64,000 nucleotides of DNA, taken from positions 1 through 64,000 of the forward strand of contig CAMVAM010000001.1 of the NCBI GenBank assembly GCA_947165465.1, given 5' to 3'. The position numbers and the translations under genes were made by a program. Shown piece after piece: positions 25,294-34,565 of this stretch. Each line of letters opens with the position of its first letter. Within the stretch, counting starts at the first letter, position 1. The notes below the pieces were generated by a model, which was not told where the DNA came from, did not search any database, and saw nothing but the letters and a program-made list of their open reading frames with translations. The stretch comes from an uncultured Candidatus Saccharibacteria bacterium. GTDB lineage: Bacteria > Patescibacteriota > Saccharimonadia > Saccharimonadales > Saccharimonadaceae.

Positions 25294-26907
25294 ATGAACA
25301 AATTATTTACTCAGTTGGTGGAAACCAGAAATTTAGACGACTCATTTTTGCATCCAAAATACGAAAACCTCACCGACCCATTTTTAATGCCAGACATGGA
25401 AAAAGCCGTCTCGCGCATCAAAAACGCTATTGAAACAGGGGAGAAAGTCCTAATTTATGGCGATTACGATGTCGATGGCGTCACCGCTTCGACCGTCATG
25501 GAGACCGCTTTGACGCTCGCCGGCATCAAAAATCCCGAAATAATGCTCCCGGACCGCTTTGTTGATGGCTACGGCATGAGCCCGCGCCTCATCGACCGCG
25601 CCAAAGAAATCGGCACCACTCTGGTAATTACTGTAGACTGCGGCTCTCGCAACCACCAGATTATCGAGGAATTAAACACCCTAAAAATCGACACTATCGT
25701 CACCGATCACCACGAATGTGAAGCCACTCTCCCAGAAGCAGTGGCTGTTATCAACCCCAAACGTCAAGATTTCACCGGCCCCACGAAACTCCGTGACCTC
25801 GCCGGTGTTGGTGTTGCCTTTAAAGTTGCCGAAGCCCTCGTAAAAACCGGTCTTATCACCCCTGGTCAAGAGAAATGGCTCCTAGATCTCGTCCTTCTTG
25901 GCACTATTTGCGACTCCATGCCTCTTACCGGCGAAAACCGCATTCTATCTTATTTTGGTATTAAAGTCCTCGAGAAAACCAGCCGTAAAGGTCTCCGCGA
26001 GCTCATGCGAACTGCCGGTGTCAAATCTATTAATTCCGAATCTATCGGTTTCCAAATCGGCCCACGGCTTAACGCTGCCGGCCGTCTCGACACTGCCGAA
26101 ATTGCTCTCAATCTCCTTCGCACTACCTCTGTTACCGAAGCTGCTACGCTCGCAAATAAACTCGAAGAATTAAACAAAACCCGCCGCACCGAGCAACGCG
26201 CCGCTACTGAAGAAATCATTAAACGTGGCGACAAAGATGACCCCGTCATCATCGAAACCGGCAATTGGCACGAAGGTATCCTCGGTATTGTCGCCGGCCG
26301 TCTGGTCGAAACCAAGCATAAACCTGCCTTTGTCTTAGCTGAAACCGAAACCGGTGTTTTTAAGGGGTCCGGCCGGAGTTTTGGTGACTTTAATCTCGCC
26401 GAGGCTCTAGAATTTGCCAAAGATACCATCGTAAACGGTGGTGGCCACGCTGCCGCTGCCGGCGTCCGCGTGAAAGAAGAAGACCTCTGGGCTTTCCGCG
26501 AGAAGGTCAATGAATACTACCGCAGTCTACACCTCGTAGACCAAGAAAAATATCTAAAGCAAACCGCCGACCTCGCAACCTCCGACATCGGTGATTTCTC
26601 CCTCGATTTTCTAGCTGATCTAAAAGAACTCGAACCCTTCGGACCAGGGAACGAAGAGCCGATTTTTGAGATTAATAACCCCGAAATCCTCACCGTCCGC
26701 CCAATGGGCGACAAAAACCAGCATCTCCGCATCGATGTTAAAGGTAGAGACGGCAAAATCATCAAGCTCGTCGCCTTTTTCGCCCCAGAACGCTGGTTTG
26801 CTCTCTCGAGTGAGGATGAATGCAATTTCCTTATTAAACCTATCGAAAACGAATGGCGAAGCGTCCGCTCCGTCGAGGGTCGCCTCCTCGATGTCCGCTA
26901 TCTCTAA
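25294..26907 (+). CDS. recJ: single-stranded-DNA-specific exonuclease RecJ
   Basis: The 537-residue protein has DHH-family motifs YGDYDVDGVTA (about 54), a DCGSRN segment and DHHE (about 139). A DHHA1 domain with GGHAAAAG (about 387) and a C-terminal OB-like domain follow. It degrades 5' ssDNA in recombination and mismatch repair. It shares an operon with the winged-helix protein and has a GGGGCGA site before ATG. Confidence 0.93.
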   Translation: MNKLFTQLVETRNLDDSFLHPKYENLTDPFLMPDMEKAVSRIKNAIETGEKVLIYGDYDVDGVTASTVMETALTLAGIKNPEIMLPDRFVDGYGMSPRLIDRAKEIGTTLVITVDCGSRNHQIIEELNTLKIDTIVTDHHECEATLPEAVAVINPKRQDFTGPTKLRDLAGVGVAFKVAEALVKTGLITPGQEKWLLDLVLLGTICDSMPLTGENRILSYFGIKVLEKTSRKGLRELMRTAGVKSINSESIGFQIGPRLNAAGRLDTAEIALNLLRTTSVTEAATLANKLEELNKTRRTEQRAATEEIIKRGDKDDPVIIETGNWHEGILGIVAGRLVETKHKPAFVLAETETGVFKGSGRSFGDFNLAEALEFAKDTIVNGGGHAAAAGVRVKEEDLWAFREKVNEYYRSLHLVDQEKYLKQTADLATSDIGDFSLDFLADLKELEPFGPGNEEPIFEINNPEILTVRPMGDKNQHLRIDVKGRDGKIIKLVAFFAPERWFALSSEDECNFLIKPIENEWRSVRSVEGRLLDVRYL

Positions 26908-26945
26908 ATCTTTACATTTCTTATGTTTTGTGGTATAATTGAATT

Positions 26946-27479
26946 ATGAAGAAAGTCATATTGAAGTGTAAACTAGCTAGTCGTGACTCTTTTGAAGACA
27001 AATTGTCTGACATTAATCTTGATTTTTCTGCCATGTATTGGCAACATGATCGCGTTTACGTTCCACGTAGCTACCAGAGGGGAATGAACTACCCTCGCCT
27101 TATTATGCGCACCGAAATGGAATCTGTGAACGGTAGACCAAAATTCAGCTTAATTTTACGCCGTCACATCGAAGATTCCGGTGTTGATATTGTGGAAGTT
27201 ACCCCTGTCGAAGATTACACTACTACTGTTAATATCATTCTTCAACTTGGCTTCCGTTTGGCCGGTGAAGTTTCTCGCCGCCGCCAAGACCTCTTAATGG
27301 GCGAAGGCACCAAAATCTACCTCGACGAAATCGATGGCCGCCCAGGCGAATCCTTTGCCAAAATCGAATCCGACCTCGGCGAGAACGAATCTGTCGCCGA
27401 AGCCAGAAACGACCTCAGAAAGACTTTCGAAACTCTCGGCGAATACAACATCGTCGAAGTCCCATACTTTGAAATGTAA
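26946..27479 (+). CDS. CYTH-domain protein (divergent)
   Basis: The 177-residue protein resembles the CYTH/class IV adenylate cyclase (triphosphate tunnel) fold. It has an early LKCKL strand in place of ExExK, a Lys/Arg-bearing LILRRHIE, and a late IYLDEIDG...AKIE strand. The N-terminal acidic pattern that binds metal appears weakened, so catalysis is doubtful. CYTH enzymes act on triphosphates such as thiamine triphosphate or RNA 5' ends. TATAAT (26934-26939) is six bases before ATG. Confidence 0.65.
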   Translation: MKKVILKCKLASRDSFEDKLSDINLDFSAMYWQHDRVYVPRSYQRGMNYPRLIMRTEMESVNGRPKFSLILRRHIEDSGVDIVEVTPVEDYTTTVNIILQLGFRLAGEVSRRRQDLLMGEGTKIYLDEIDGRPGESFAKIESDLGENESVAEARNDLRKTFETLGEYNIVEVPYFEM

Positions 27480-28457
27480 TTAACCTCTAGGTGGTTCGCC
27501 ATCTGGTTCGCCGAGTAATTTCTTTGATTTAATCTCGTAGCGGCGCCCATTTACTGGCGATACGTAATAATCTTCATTTAATAGATTTACAAACATCGTG
27601 AGATCTTTATCATCCATGATGATAATTGACCCATCATCATCTGTCATCAGCTCAAGCTGCATCTCATCTGCATAATCGAGTAGCTTATCCTGCGGCATCT
27701 CCTCGGCAATATCCATCGCCTGGAGCTTTTTTAATACCGGCTTCTTATCTTGTAACAACGCATCGAGCGTAAGGCCTTCAGCAAATGACAACTTATACTT
27801 CTCGGTGAGCTCTTTGGCTTTTGCCTCGGCAATCACCTGAGATTTGTAATCATACTGGAACAAATTCTCGAATTTAGCTTGGTTAAATACGATAATGTTG
27901 CCATCTACGATTGCAACCTGGTTGTCATCTGGCATTTTAAGCGCGATTTCCGCGGAGAACGGCTCAAAGCTTTCACCATTAATCTCCCAAGAAGAAGCAC
28001 CTTTAAGCGCTGAAGAAGCGGAAATAATCTTAGCGATGTAGAAAGTCTTCATTCCGGACTCGCCAGGATACGTAAACTTCGCGATAATCCCTTTAACTTT
28101 CTTAAAGTCATATTCATTTTCGGAGAAATAATCAATGTCTTTATATTCGTTTTCGATCAGATGCACCAAAGTTTCGGCGCGGCCAACCTTAGAAAGGGAA
28201 GTACGATAAATCACCTTCTCCTCGCCATCGGCCTTTTCGTATTCGCGGCATTCTAGCCCCTTGTCGGCCTCCTCGATGATATAGTGAATCGCCTCCTGCA
28301 TAAACATCGACTTCACCGCACCGGTGAGCTTATCGGAATACTTTATCTTATAAGGTGTGTAATTCTTGTTAAAAAGAAACAATTCTGCCGAAACATTATT
28401 CTTTACCTCATCAATCTCATTCGCCCAGAGAAAGACGTCAAACGGTTCATTTTCCAT
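27480..28457 (-). CDS. DUF4868 / KwaB-like protein
   Basis: The protein of about 325 residues resembles DUF4868, the family of KwaB in the Kiwa anti-phage system. Its second half has the pattern of those proteins: a NIIVFNQAKFENLFQYDY core, a long helical stretch, and an ending of LLNEDYYVSPVNGRRYEI followed by SKKLLG. No KwaA-like four-TM partner lies beside it. The start at 28457 is preferred because GGAG sits ten bases upstream; an upstream GTG is rejected. TATAAT (28482-28487) is the likely -10. Homology is by eye and defence function is an inference. Confidence 0.55.
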   Translation of the reverse strand: MENEPFDVFLWANEIDEVKNNVSAELFLFNKNYTPYKIKYSDKLTGAVKSMFMQEAIHYIIEEADKGLECREYEKADGEEKVIYRTSLSKVGRAETLVHLIENEYKDIDYFSENEYDFKKVKGIIAKFTYPGESGMKTFYIAKIISASSALKGASSWEINGESFEPFSAEIALKMPDDNQVAIVDGNIIVFNQAKFENLFQYDYKSQVIAEAKAKELTEKYKLSFAEGLTLDALLQDKKPVLKKLQAMDIAEEMPQDKLLDYADEMQLELMTDDDGSIIIMDDKDLTMFVNLLNEDYYVSPVNGRRYEIKSKKLLGEPDGEPPRG

Positions 28458-28469
28458 GATTATCTCCAC

Positions 28470-29015
28470 TTATTTGAAGCCATTATACCACAAAGCCAAA
28501 TTTTGCCAAATCTCCTCTGTTTGTTCGGTTTTTACGACATAAAATCAAAACAAAATCAACGGCGTTTGTTCGGGTTTTTAACAGGGGAGATTTGCACAGT
28601 TGTGGAAAACTATAGGATCAAAAAAACTTAAAAAAGTCTAAAAAAGCTCTTGCTTTTTATTAGAAAGTAGTATAAACTAGAGTCAAGTGGAAATCATACA
28701 TAAACACCACAAACAAACAGCACATTAAAAAAGTTTGAGATCGGCCAACTAGGAGCTTTAGCACGCATTAAATTTTAGCGAGATGCGTCAAAAAAATCGT
28801 GTGCACTTTCCTTAAAACACACCTCCCAATAAAACTCTATAGACCAATAGGTCAATCTAATTAACACAATAAGTCTCTCAACGGCTGCGATTATATGATT
28901 AGCTTCGCGCTGGTACAATCGTGGTAGATTCATTGTGAAATCAAACAAAAATCATAACAGAAACAAAAATGCTAAGTTTCTAGTTGATCGGTCTCAAACA
29001 ATGTATAATATAGGT
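28470..29015. other. intergenic region between the KwaB-like gene and rsmH
   Basis: This 546-base region without a supported gene is AT-rich. It holds two outward -10 boxes: reverse TGgTATAAT (28482-28490), and a forward extended TGgTACAAT (28911-28919). It also holds a TGTTCGGTTTTT word (28522-28533) with a near copy (28566), a TTGTGGAAAAC element resembling a DnaA-box variant, and small inverted repeats (for example 28759-28788). No clear ncRNA could be built from it. Confidence 0.5.
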
Positions 29016-29888
29016 ATGGAGAACCAACATATCCCTGTATTGTTGTCTGAAGTATTAGCGAGTCTCGATCCAAGACCTGGCGAATCATATTTAGATTTGA
29101 CAGCCGGACTAGGCGGGCATGCTAAATCAATTTTGGATGTAACACTGAATTATAAAGATTCGGTCCTGGTAGACCGCGATGAATTTGCGATAGAGAATCT
29201 AAAGCAGAAATTCAAAGAGGGAACCACGATCATAAATACAGACTTTTATGGCGCAGTGCTACAGTTAATTGAGTGTGGAAAGACTTTTGACATCATACTA
29301 GCTGATTTTGGTGTCTCCTCGCCGCAACTAGACAATGGGGAACGTGGCTTTTCTTTCAAAAACGACGGACCATTAGACATGCGGATGGATCGGCGCCAGA
29401 AGTTGACCGCAGATGAAATCGTCAACCACTGGAGCGAAAAAAACCTTGCAGAAATCTTTATTAAATATGGAGAAGAGAAACCAGGCCATGCAAGGCTCTT
29501 AGCACGCGAAATCGTACATCACCGCCCAATCAAATCTACCGCAGAGCTTGCCAGTATTATTGCCGCAAAATCCAGACACTCTTCCATTCACCCTGCCACG
29601 AAAATCTTCCAAGCCATTCGGATAGTAGTAAACGACGAGCTGACAGAGATTGAAAAAACTCTGCCACTCCTTCCTAAGCTGCTTAATAAAAATGGCCGTG
29701 TCGGCATCATCACCTTTCACAGTCTTGAGGATCGCTTAGTCAAAGACTACTTTAAAGAGGCCTCTGGACACGGTGAAGAATCTGAACTCAGTCTAGTCAA
29801 CAAAAAACCTATCACTGCGGCAAACCAGGAGTTAGTTATCAACCCGCGTTCTAGAAGCGCCAAATTGCGAGTAGCAGCGCGGAATTGA
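29016..29888 (+). CDS. rsmH: 16S rRNA (cytosine1402-N4)-methyltransferase
   Basis: The protein of about 291 residues starts MENQHIPVLLSEVL and has the SAM motif LDLTAGLGGH, an FGVSSPQLD segment, and a late FHSLEDRLVK motif. All are hallmarks of RsmH (MraW). It methylates C1402 of 16S rRNA, and it traditionally opens the division/cell-wall cluster, as here. An upstream in-frame GTG (28935) would add 27 poorly conserved residues. It is rejected because TATAAT (29004-29009) lies six bases before the 29016 ATG. Confidence 0.93.
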   Translation: MENQHIPVLLSEVLASLDPRPGESYLDLTAGLGGHAKSILDVTLNYKDSVLVDRDEFAIENLKQKFKEGTTIINTDFYGAVLQLIECGKTFDIILADFGVSSPQLDNGERGFSFKNDGPLDMRMDRRQKLTADEIVNHWSEKNLAEIFIKYGEEKPGHARLLAREIVHHRPIKSTAELASIIAAKSRHSSIHPATKIFQAIRIVVNDELTEIEKTLPLLPKLLNKNGRVGIITFHSLEDRLVKDYFKEASGHGEESELSLVNKKPITAANQELVINPRSRSAKLRVAARN

Positions 29889-29924
29889 TAAAAATAAAAA
29901 ACAAAAAATAAAAAGGAGGCAATT

Positions 29925-29990
29925 ATGCCAAAGCAAATTTTAATCGCGAACAAATCGCGCAAACAGATCATCAAGGTCAACTTCCGCTAG
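29925..29990 (+). CDS. 21-residue basic small protein or leader peptide
   Basis: A short frame of 21 codons has a perfect Shine-Dalgarno (AAAAGGAGGC) seven bases before the ATG. It is rich in Lys, Arg, Gln and Ile. It sits between rsmH and the ftsL-like gene, just before a large structured stretch, so it could be an upstream peptide that couples to folding of the following RNA. Confidence 0.4.
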   Translation: MPKQILIANKSRKQIIKVNFR

Positions 29991-30242
29991 TCTTTTTCGC
30001 TGGGCGGGGAATCGCCCGCCCAGATTCTTAAAAGACAGTGACATGGGCCTTCGGGTCCGCCAAAACTTAGAGTTTTTCACGAGAGTGTGAAGTGTATGAC
30101 CTTCCCGGGCAAGCTTTTATAAGTCACTTATAGCTCTGCTTATAAAAGCCCCCGGACTAAGACAAATACAAAAACAAACAAGAGTGTGAAAACCAAAACA
30201 AAAATAAGATTATTATTAACCAAGCGAGGATAAAAACAAAAA
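29991..30242 (+). promoter_or_regulatory. structured leader of the ftsL-ftsI-like genes
   Basis: Four hairpins follow one another. Stem 30000-30023 is 9 bp (CTGGGCGGG/CCCGCCCAG). 30045-30058 has GGGCC/GGTCC around a TTCG tetraloop. 30076-30091 is TTCAC/GTGAA. 30105-30154 is long and carries GCTTTTATAAG/CTTATAAAAGC. No gene is visible. It may be a cis-regulatory RNA or a separate ncRNA; no named riboswitch pattern was recognised. Confidence 0.5.
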
Positions 30243-30587
30243 ATGATCAGTCAAACATATGTGTCGAGGAGAGAAGTGAGTGCTGGCTTCGTCCGCAACC
30301 GCAACATCGTCCGCCACACCAAAAGAAATCTCGGTTCCATTTCCCAGACCATTATCGTTGCCATGCTTACGCTTGTGTTCGGACTGATCTATGTAGCGGA
30401 AGGAACGAAAGCTACCAGTTTTGATTACCAAATTTCTGACGTCGAATCCGAAATCTCCGAGATGACCGCCCGTCGTGATGACCTCGCTGTAGAAAAAGCG
30501 CGCCTTACCTCTGTTGCCGCAGCTAAAAATAGTGCCGTCGCTGCCGCCATGGAAGACGCCGTGGTGACAGGTTATGTCACGGATTAA
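30243..30587 (+). CDS. FtsL-like division protein
   Basis: The 114-residue protein has a cytoplasmic basic N-terminus, one membrane segment (about 38-58) and a periplasmic coiled coil (about 60-95). This is the plan of FtsL/DivIC. Sequence conservation is weak; the call rests on topology and position between rsmH and the class B PBP gene. It overlaps the next gene by 14 bases. FtsL partners FtsB and FtsQ in the divisome. Confidence 0.6.
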   Translation: MISQTYVSRREVSAGFVRNRNIVRHTKRNLGSISQTIIVAMLTLVFGLIYVAEGTKATSFDYQISDVESEISEMTARRDDLAVEKARLTSVAAAKNSAVAAAMEDAVVTGYVTD

Positions 30588-32304
30588 TTTATTAAAGAAA
30601 ATCGTCTTTGTCGCACTAGCGATTATTGCCGTGCGACTATTTTTCATTCAGATTATCGAGCACGATATGTGGGTCGCAAAAGCAAACGACCAGCATACTC
30701 TAGTTGAAACTATCACGCCGAAGCGCGGTGAAATCTACATGATGGACCATAACGAACCGGTTGCCGTCGTCTTGAATCAAACTGTTTATTCCGTCGTGAT
30801 TGACCCAGCCGTTACCGAAAAAGATAAAATCAAAGCCGCGCTCGAAGCTCACGCTAAAAATTATATTACGGCCAACCTCGATGAAGTTTACAACATCGAA
30901 GGACTTAGATATTATATTGTAGCTAAAAACGTGCCATACACCAACGCCGTCGAAATCGCCGAAGAGGGAATCAGCTCCGTTTGGCTAAAGGAAGGCAACG
31001 CCCGCGTTTATCCGGAAGGCGAAATGGCCTCCGGCACGCTTGGCTTTGTCAATGCCGACGGTCTCGGCCAATATGGTGTCGAGGGCTCATTAAATAATCT
31101 TCTTTCTGGTAAAGAGGGGACTCTAAAAACCATCGCCGATGTCAATAAAGTCGCCCTTTCTATCGGTAAAGACAATGTTAAAATCCCGGCTGAAGACGGT
31201 AAAGATGTTGTTTTAAGCATCGATCGCAACTTCCAGAAGGGCGTCGAAGAACACGGCATGAACGCCGTAAACGGCACCCAAGCCGACTACGCCGCAATTC
31301 TCGTGATGAACCCAAACACTGGTGAAGTTCTTGCTATGGCGAGCCTTCCGAACTACAATCCGGCTAACTACGGCCACGTCAAAGACGCTTCCGCCTACAT
31401 CAACCAAACCACCGAAGTCCCATATGAGCCGGCCTCTATTTGTAAGAGCTTTACTTATTCTGCCGCCATTAACGAAGGTAAAATGACCGCCGACACCACC
31501 TACTTTAACAACCACTACGAAGTGATTGACGGTTGGAAGATTTGGAACGCTGAAACTCGCTCCAAACTCTATGGCGAAATCTCCATGCGTGACGCTCTTT
31601 ATTGGTCACTAAACACCGGTTCCATCCACGCTTTGAAGCTTCTTGGTGATAACTCAGAAACTATCACGAAAGCCGGCAGAGAAAAACTCTATGATTATTA
31701 TCATAATAAATTCCGTCTCGGCCAAGCCACCGGCATCGAACTCATCGAAGCTGAAGGCTACATCGAAGATCCAAACGAAGGTTGGGGTCGTGACTCCACC
31801 TATGCCAACATGACTTTCGGCCAAAACCTTGGTATCACCATGATTCAGACTGCCACTGCTTTCTCCGCCGTTGTGAACGGTGGCTACTGGCGTACTCCGT
31901 CTGTCGTGAAAGGCACCCTCGAAAACGGCACCATTAAGCCACTAAATAACGAAAAAATCACCGACCAAATTCTAACCTCAGAAACCAGCGCCACCATGCG
32001 TGACCTCCTCATCAACAACCGTAGCTGGAAAGTTAAAAACGGCACCGACCGCGCCGGCTACGCCATCGGTGGTAAAACCGGTACCGCCCAGGTCGTGGTT
32101 GACGGCTCCTATGATAGCGACATGAATAATCTCGTCGGTTCCTACATGGGGTTTGTCGGTACCGCCGGTGAACTTCCACAGTACGTCGTCATGGTCAAGA
32201 TGTGGGGTGATGGCAAAGCCATCGGCTCCGGTGATGCTATGAATCTCTTCGATAATTTGTCTCGTTATATCATCGATTACTTTAAAATTAAACCGAAAGC
32301 GTAG
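30574..32304 (+). CDS. ftsI: class B penicillin-binding protein (FtsI/PBP3-like)
   Basis: The 576-residue protein has one N-terminal membrane segment, a PBP dimer domain and a transpeptidase domain. The active-site tetrad is SICK (about 289), with SLNTG (about 346) and KTGTAQ (about 501). It cross-links septal peptidoglycan. It overlaps the FtsL-like gene and is followed by mraY. In FtsI the first motif is often STVK; SICK keeps the catalytic Ser and Lys. Confidence 0.88.
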   Translation: MSRINLLKKIVFVALAIIAVRLFFIQIIEHDMWVAKANDQHTLVETITPKRGEIYMMDHNEPVAVVLNQTVYSVVIDPAVTEKDKIKAALEAHAKNYITANLDEVYNIEGLRYYIVAKNVPYTNAVEIAEEGISSVWLKEGNARVYPEGEMASGTLGFVNADGLGQYGVEGSLNNLLSGKEGTLKTIADVNKVALSIGKDNVKIPAEDGKDVVLSIDRNFQKGVEEHGMNAVNGTQADYAAILVMNPNTGEVLAMASLPNYNPANYGHVKDASAYINQTTEVPYEPASICKSFTYSAAINEGKMTADTTYFNNHYEVIDGWKIWNAETRSKLYGEISMRDALYWSLNTGSIHALKLLGDNSETITKAGREKLYDYYHNKFRLGQATGIELIEAEGYIEDPNEGWGRDSTYANMTFGQNLGITMIQTATAFSAVVNGGYWRTPSVVKGTLENGTIKPLNNEKITDQILTSETSATMRDLLINNRSWKVKNGTDRAGYAIGGKTGTAQVVVDGSYDSDMNNLVGSYMGFVGTAGELPQYVVMVKMWGDGKAIGSGDAMNLFDNLSRYIIDYFKIKPKA

Positions 32305-32316
32305 TATAATATATAT

Positions 32317-33339
32317 ATGAGCATCAATGATGAAATGTTTTATGGTCTCTTGCTCGCACTGACAGCCTTCCTGTTGTCGATGCTTTTAACCCCAGTTTAT
32401 ACTTACGTTGCATACAAATATAAATTCTGGAAGAAACAGAAAAAGACCACCGTGGACGGGGAATCACTCCCGATTATGACCAAGCTCCACGCGCATAAAT
32501 TCAAACACACTTTCCCGACCATGGCGGGCTTAATTGGCGTGGTAGTTGTTACGCTCGTAACCTGGATTTTTAACCTCGATCGTGGCCAAACATGGCTTCC
32601 GCTCGTCGGTTTCCTCGGTGGCTCATTCGTTGGTGTCATCGATGACACCATCAACATCTTCGGCTCTGGCCGTGGCGCTGCCGGTCTCCGTGGCCCAGTC
32701 AAATTCTTCTTAATTACCGTTGTCGGCCTCATTCTTGGATGGTTCTTCGCCTTTAAACTCGACTGGACCAGCATCAATATTCCATTCCTCGGCGACTGGG
32801 AGCTTGGAGCTTTCTGGATGATGCTAATCTTCGCCTTTGCTGTAGTCGCTACTTCAAATGCTGTTAATATCACCGATGGCCTTGATGGTCTTTCTGGTGG
32901 TCTCGCCATGCTAGCTTATGGCGCCTTTGGTGTGATTGCTATGTTCCAAGGCAAAATGCTCCTCTTTGGCTTCTGTATGACCATTGTCGGCTGGCTGCTT
33001 TCTTATATTTGGTTTAATGTGCCACCGGCTCGTTTTATGATGGGAGACACTGGTTCCTTCGCGCTTGGGGCTGGGCTTGGCATTGTTTCAATGATGACCA
33101 ACTCATTCCTCCTGCTTCCAGTTATCGGCCTGATGTTTGTGGTTGAAACTGGCTCCAGCTTGATTCAATTAACCAGCAAAAAATTCTTTCATAAAAAAGT
33201 CTTTATCTCCGCTCCGCTTCACCATCATCTCGAAGCTAAAGGTTGGGGCGAAGCCAAGATAGTGATGCGTTTCTGGATTATCGCCGGCGTCTGTGCATTT
33301 GTGGGCATCTTCTTAGCGGCCGTCGGAGGCGCTATCTAG
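32317..33339 (+). CDS. mraY: phospho-N-acetylmuramoyl-pentapeptide transferase
   Basis: The 340-residue protein has about ten membrane segments. It carries GVIDDTINIF, the NITDGLDGL motif with catalytic Asp residues (about 188), GDTGSFALGA and PLHHHLEAKGW. It makes lipid I from UDP-MurNAc-pentapeptide. TATAAT (32305-32310) lies exactly six bases before the ATG, giving a leaderless mRNA although the gene is in a cluster. The stop overlaps the ftsW GTG. Confidence 0.93.
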   Translation: MSINDEMFYGLLLALTAFLLSMLLTPVYTYVAYKYKFWKKQKKTTVDGESLPIMTKLHAHKFKHTFPTMAGLIGVVVVTLVTWIFNLDRGQTWLPLVGFLGGSFVGVIDDTINIFGSGRGAAGLRGPVKFFLITVVGLILGWFFAFKLDWTSINIPFLGDWELGAFWMMLIFAFAVVATSNAVNITDGLDGLSGGLAMLAYGAFGVIAMFQGKMLLFGFCMTIVGWLLSYIWFNVPPARFMMGDTGSFALGAGLGIVSMMTNSFLLLPVIGLMFVVETGSSLIQLTSKKFFHKKVFISAPLHHHLEAKGWGEAKIVMRFWIIAGVCAFVGIFLAAVGGAI

Positions 33340-34565
33340 TGAATCGTAAGCATAAATCCGATCTCGGGATTTTGTTTGCTACGCTTGGTCTCATGATTCT
33401 GGGGCTAATTGTGATTTATGCCATTGGCCCGATGCGTGCAAACGTCTTAAACTCCACCTATGGCACTAATTACGGCGCGAACGATTTCTTTCTCGGCCAG
33501 CTCCGCTCGGTCGCATTGTCTCTAGCCGCCTTTTTCTTAGCCTTTAAAGTTATCCCATACGACGTCGTCAAAAAATGCGCCAAACCGGCCATTATTATCG
33601 CCTTATTATTATCTATTTTGCTCTGGATTTTAGCCCAGTCCGGCTCCTCACTCGCAAAATGCGAACTTGGTGAATGTCGTTGGTACAATCTCGGTCCAGT
33701 TAGCTTTCAGCCGGCCGAATTTTTGAAGCTCGCCATGGCGATTTACCTCGCGGATTTTCTAGACCGCAAAAAAGAAGAGGGAAGCATTGGTAAATTCAAA
33801 GAATTCTGGGTGCCTTTAATCATCGTTTGTGGCCTCGCGCTTGGTCTTGTTGTCGTCGCACAGGGCGATCTTGGTACTGGTGTGGCCCTGATGGCGATAA
33901 TTTTAGGCGCGCTTCTAGTCTCCGGTTTAAATATGAAACAGTACCTCATCATGCTTGCAATTATCCTCGCCACTGGTGTTGGTGCCGTGGCCACTTCAAG
34001 CCACCGTATGCAGCGTATTAACGCCTGGCTTGACACTATATCTGGTGCCGCTAGCTCTGATTCTACTTATCACATCGAAAATGCCATGCTTGCCATCGGC
34101 ACCGGCGGCTTCTTTGGTGTCGGCATCGGCAACTCCGTTCAAGCTACCGGCTATCTTCCGGAATCCATCAACGACTCCGTCTTCGCCATCATGGGCGAAA
34201 CCTTTGGCTTTGTCGGGCTCTTTGTGATCATCGCGATTTTTGGCGCCATGCTCATTCGCATGTTAAAAGTAGCCGAGCACACGCCAGGCCGCAATGAACG
34301 CTATTTTATCGTCGCAGTTTTTGCATGGACTTTGGCGCAAGTTACTGTCAATATCATGGCCATGACCGGCCTCGTCCCGGTCACCGGTATCACCTTACCA
34401 CTCCTGTCGTATGGCGGTACAAGCATGATCTTTATCTCGTTCGCAATCGGCTTAGTTTTACAACTTTCGTGCTATACTAGTAGAGAGGTAATCAAAAATG
34501 AAGATATTAGTGGTCGGCGGGGGATCGGGCGGGCACATTACTCCAGCCGTCGCCGTCGTTCGTGA
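33339..34565 (+). CDS. ftsW: FtsW/SEDS peptidoglycan polymerase
   Basis: The protein of about 408 residues has ten membrane segments and late SEDS signatures (IMAMTGLVPVTGITLPLLSYGG). It polymerises lipid II in the divisome with FtsI. The GTG at 33339 overlaps the mraY stop by one base and is chosen over an upstream ATG that would read through mraY. Its last 68 bases overlap murG, which has its own -10-like TATACT (about 34474-34479) inside ftsW. Confidence 0.92.
   Translation: MNRKHKSDLGILFATLGLMILGLIVIYAIGPMRANVLNSTYGTNYGANDFFLGQLRSVALSLAAFFLAFKVIPYDVVKKCAKPAIIIALLLSILLWILAQSGSSLAKCELGECRWYNLGPVSFQPAEFLKLAMAIYLADFLDRKKEEGSIGKFKEFWVPLIIVCGLALGLVVVAQGDLGTGVALMAIILGALLVSGLNMKQYLIMLAIILATGVGAVATSSHRMQRINAWLDTISGAASSDSTYHIENAMLAIGTGGFFGVGIGNSVQATGYLPESINDSVFAIMGETFGFVGLFVIIAIFGAMLIRMLKVAEHTPGRNERYFIVAVFAWTLAQVTVNIMAMTGLVPVTGITLPLLSYGGTSMIFISFAIGLVLQLSCYTSREVIKNEDISGRRGIGRAHYSSRRRRS

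Noticed and set aside
28935-29015. Longer rsmH start (GTG 28935)
   Set aside because: The -10 box at 29004-29009 lies inside that extension, and the conserved protein begins at 29016.
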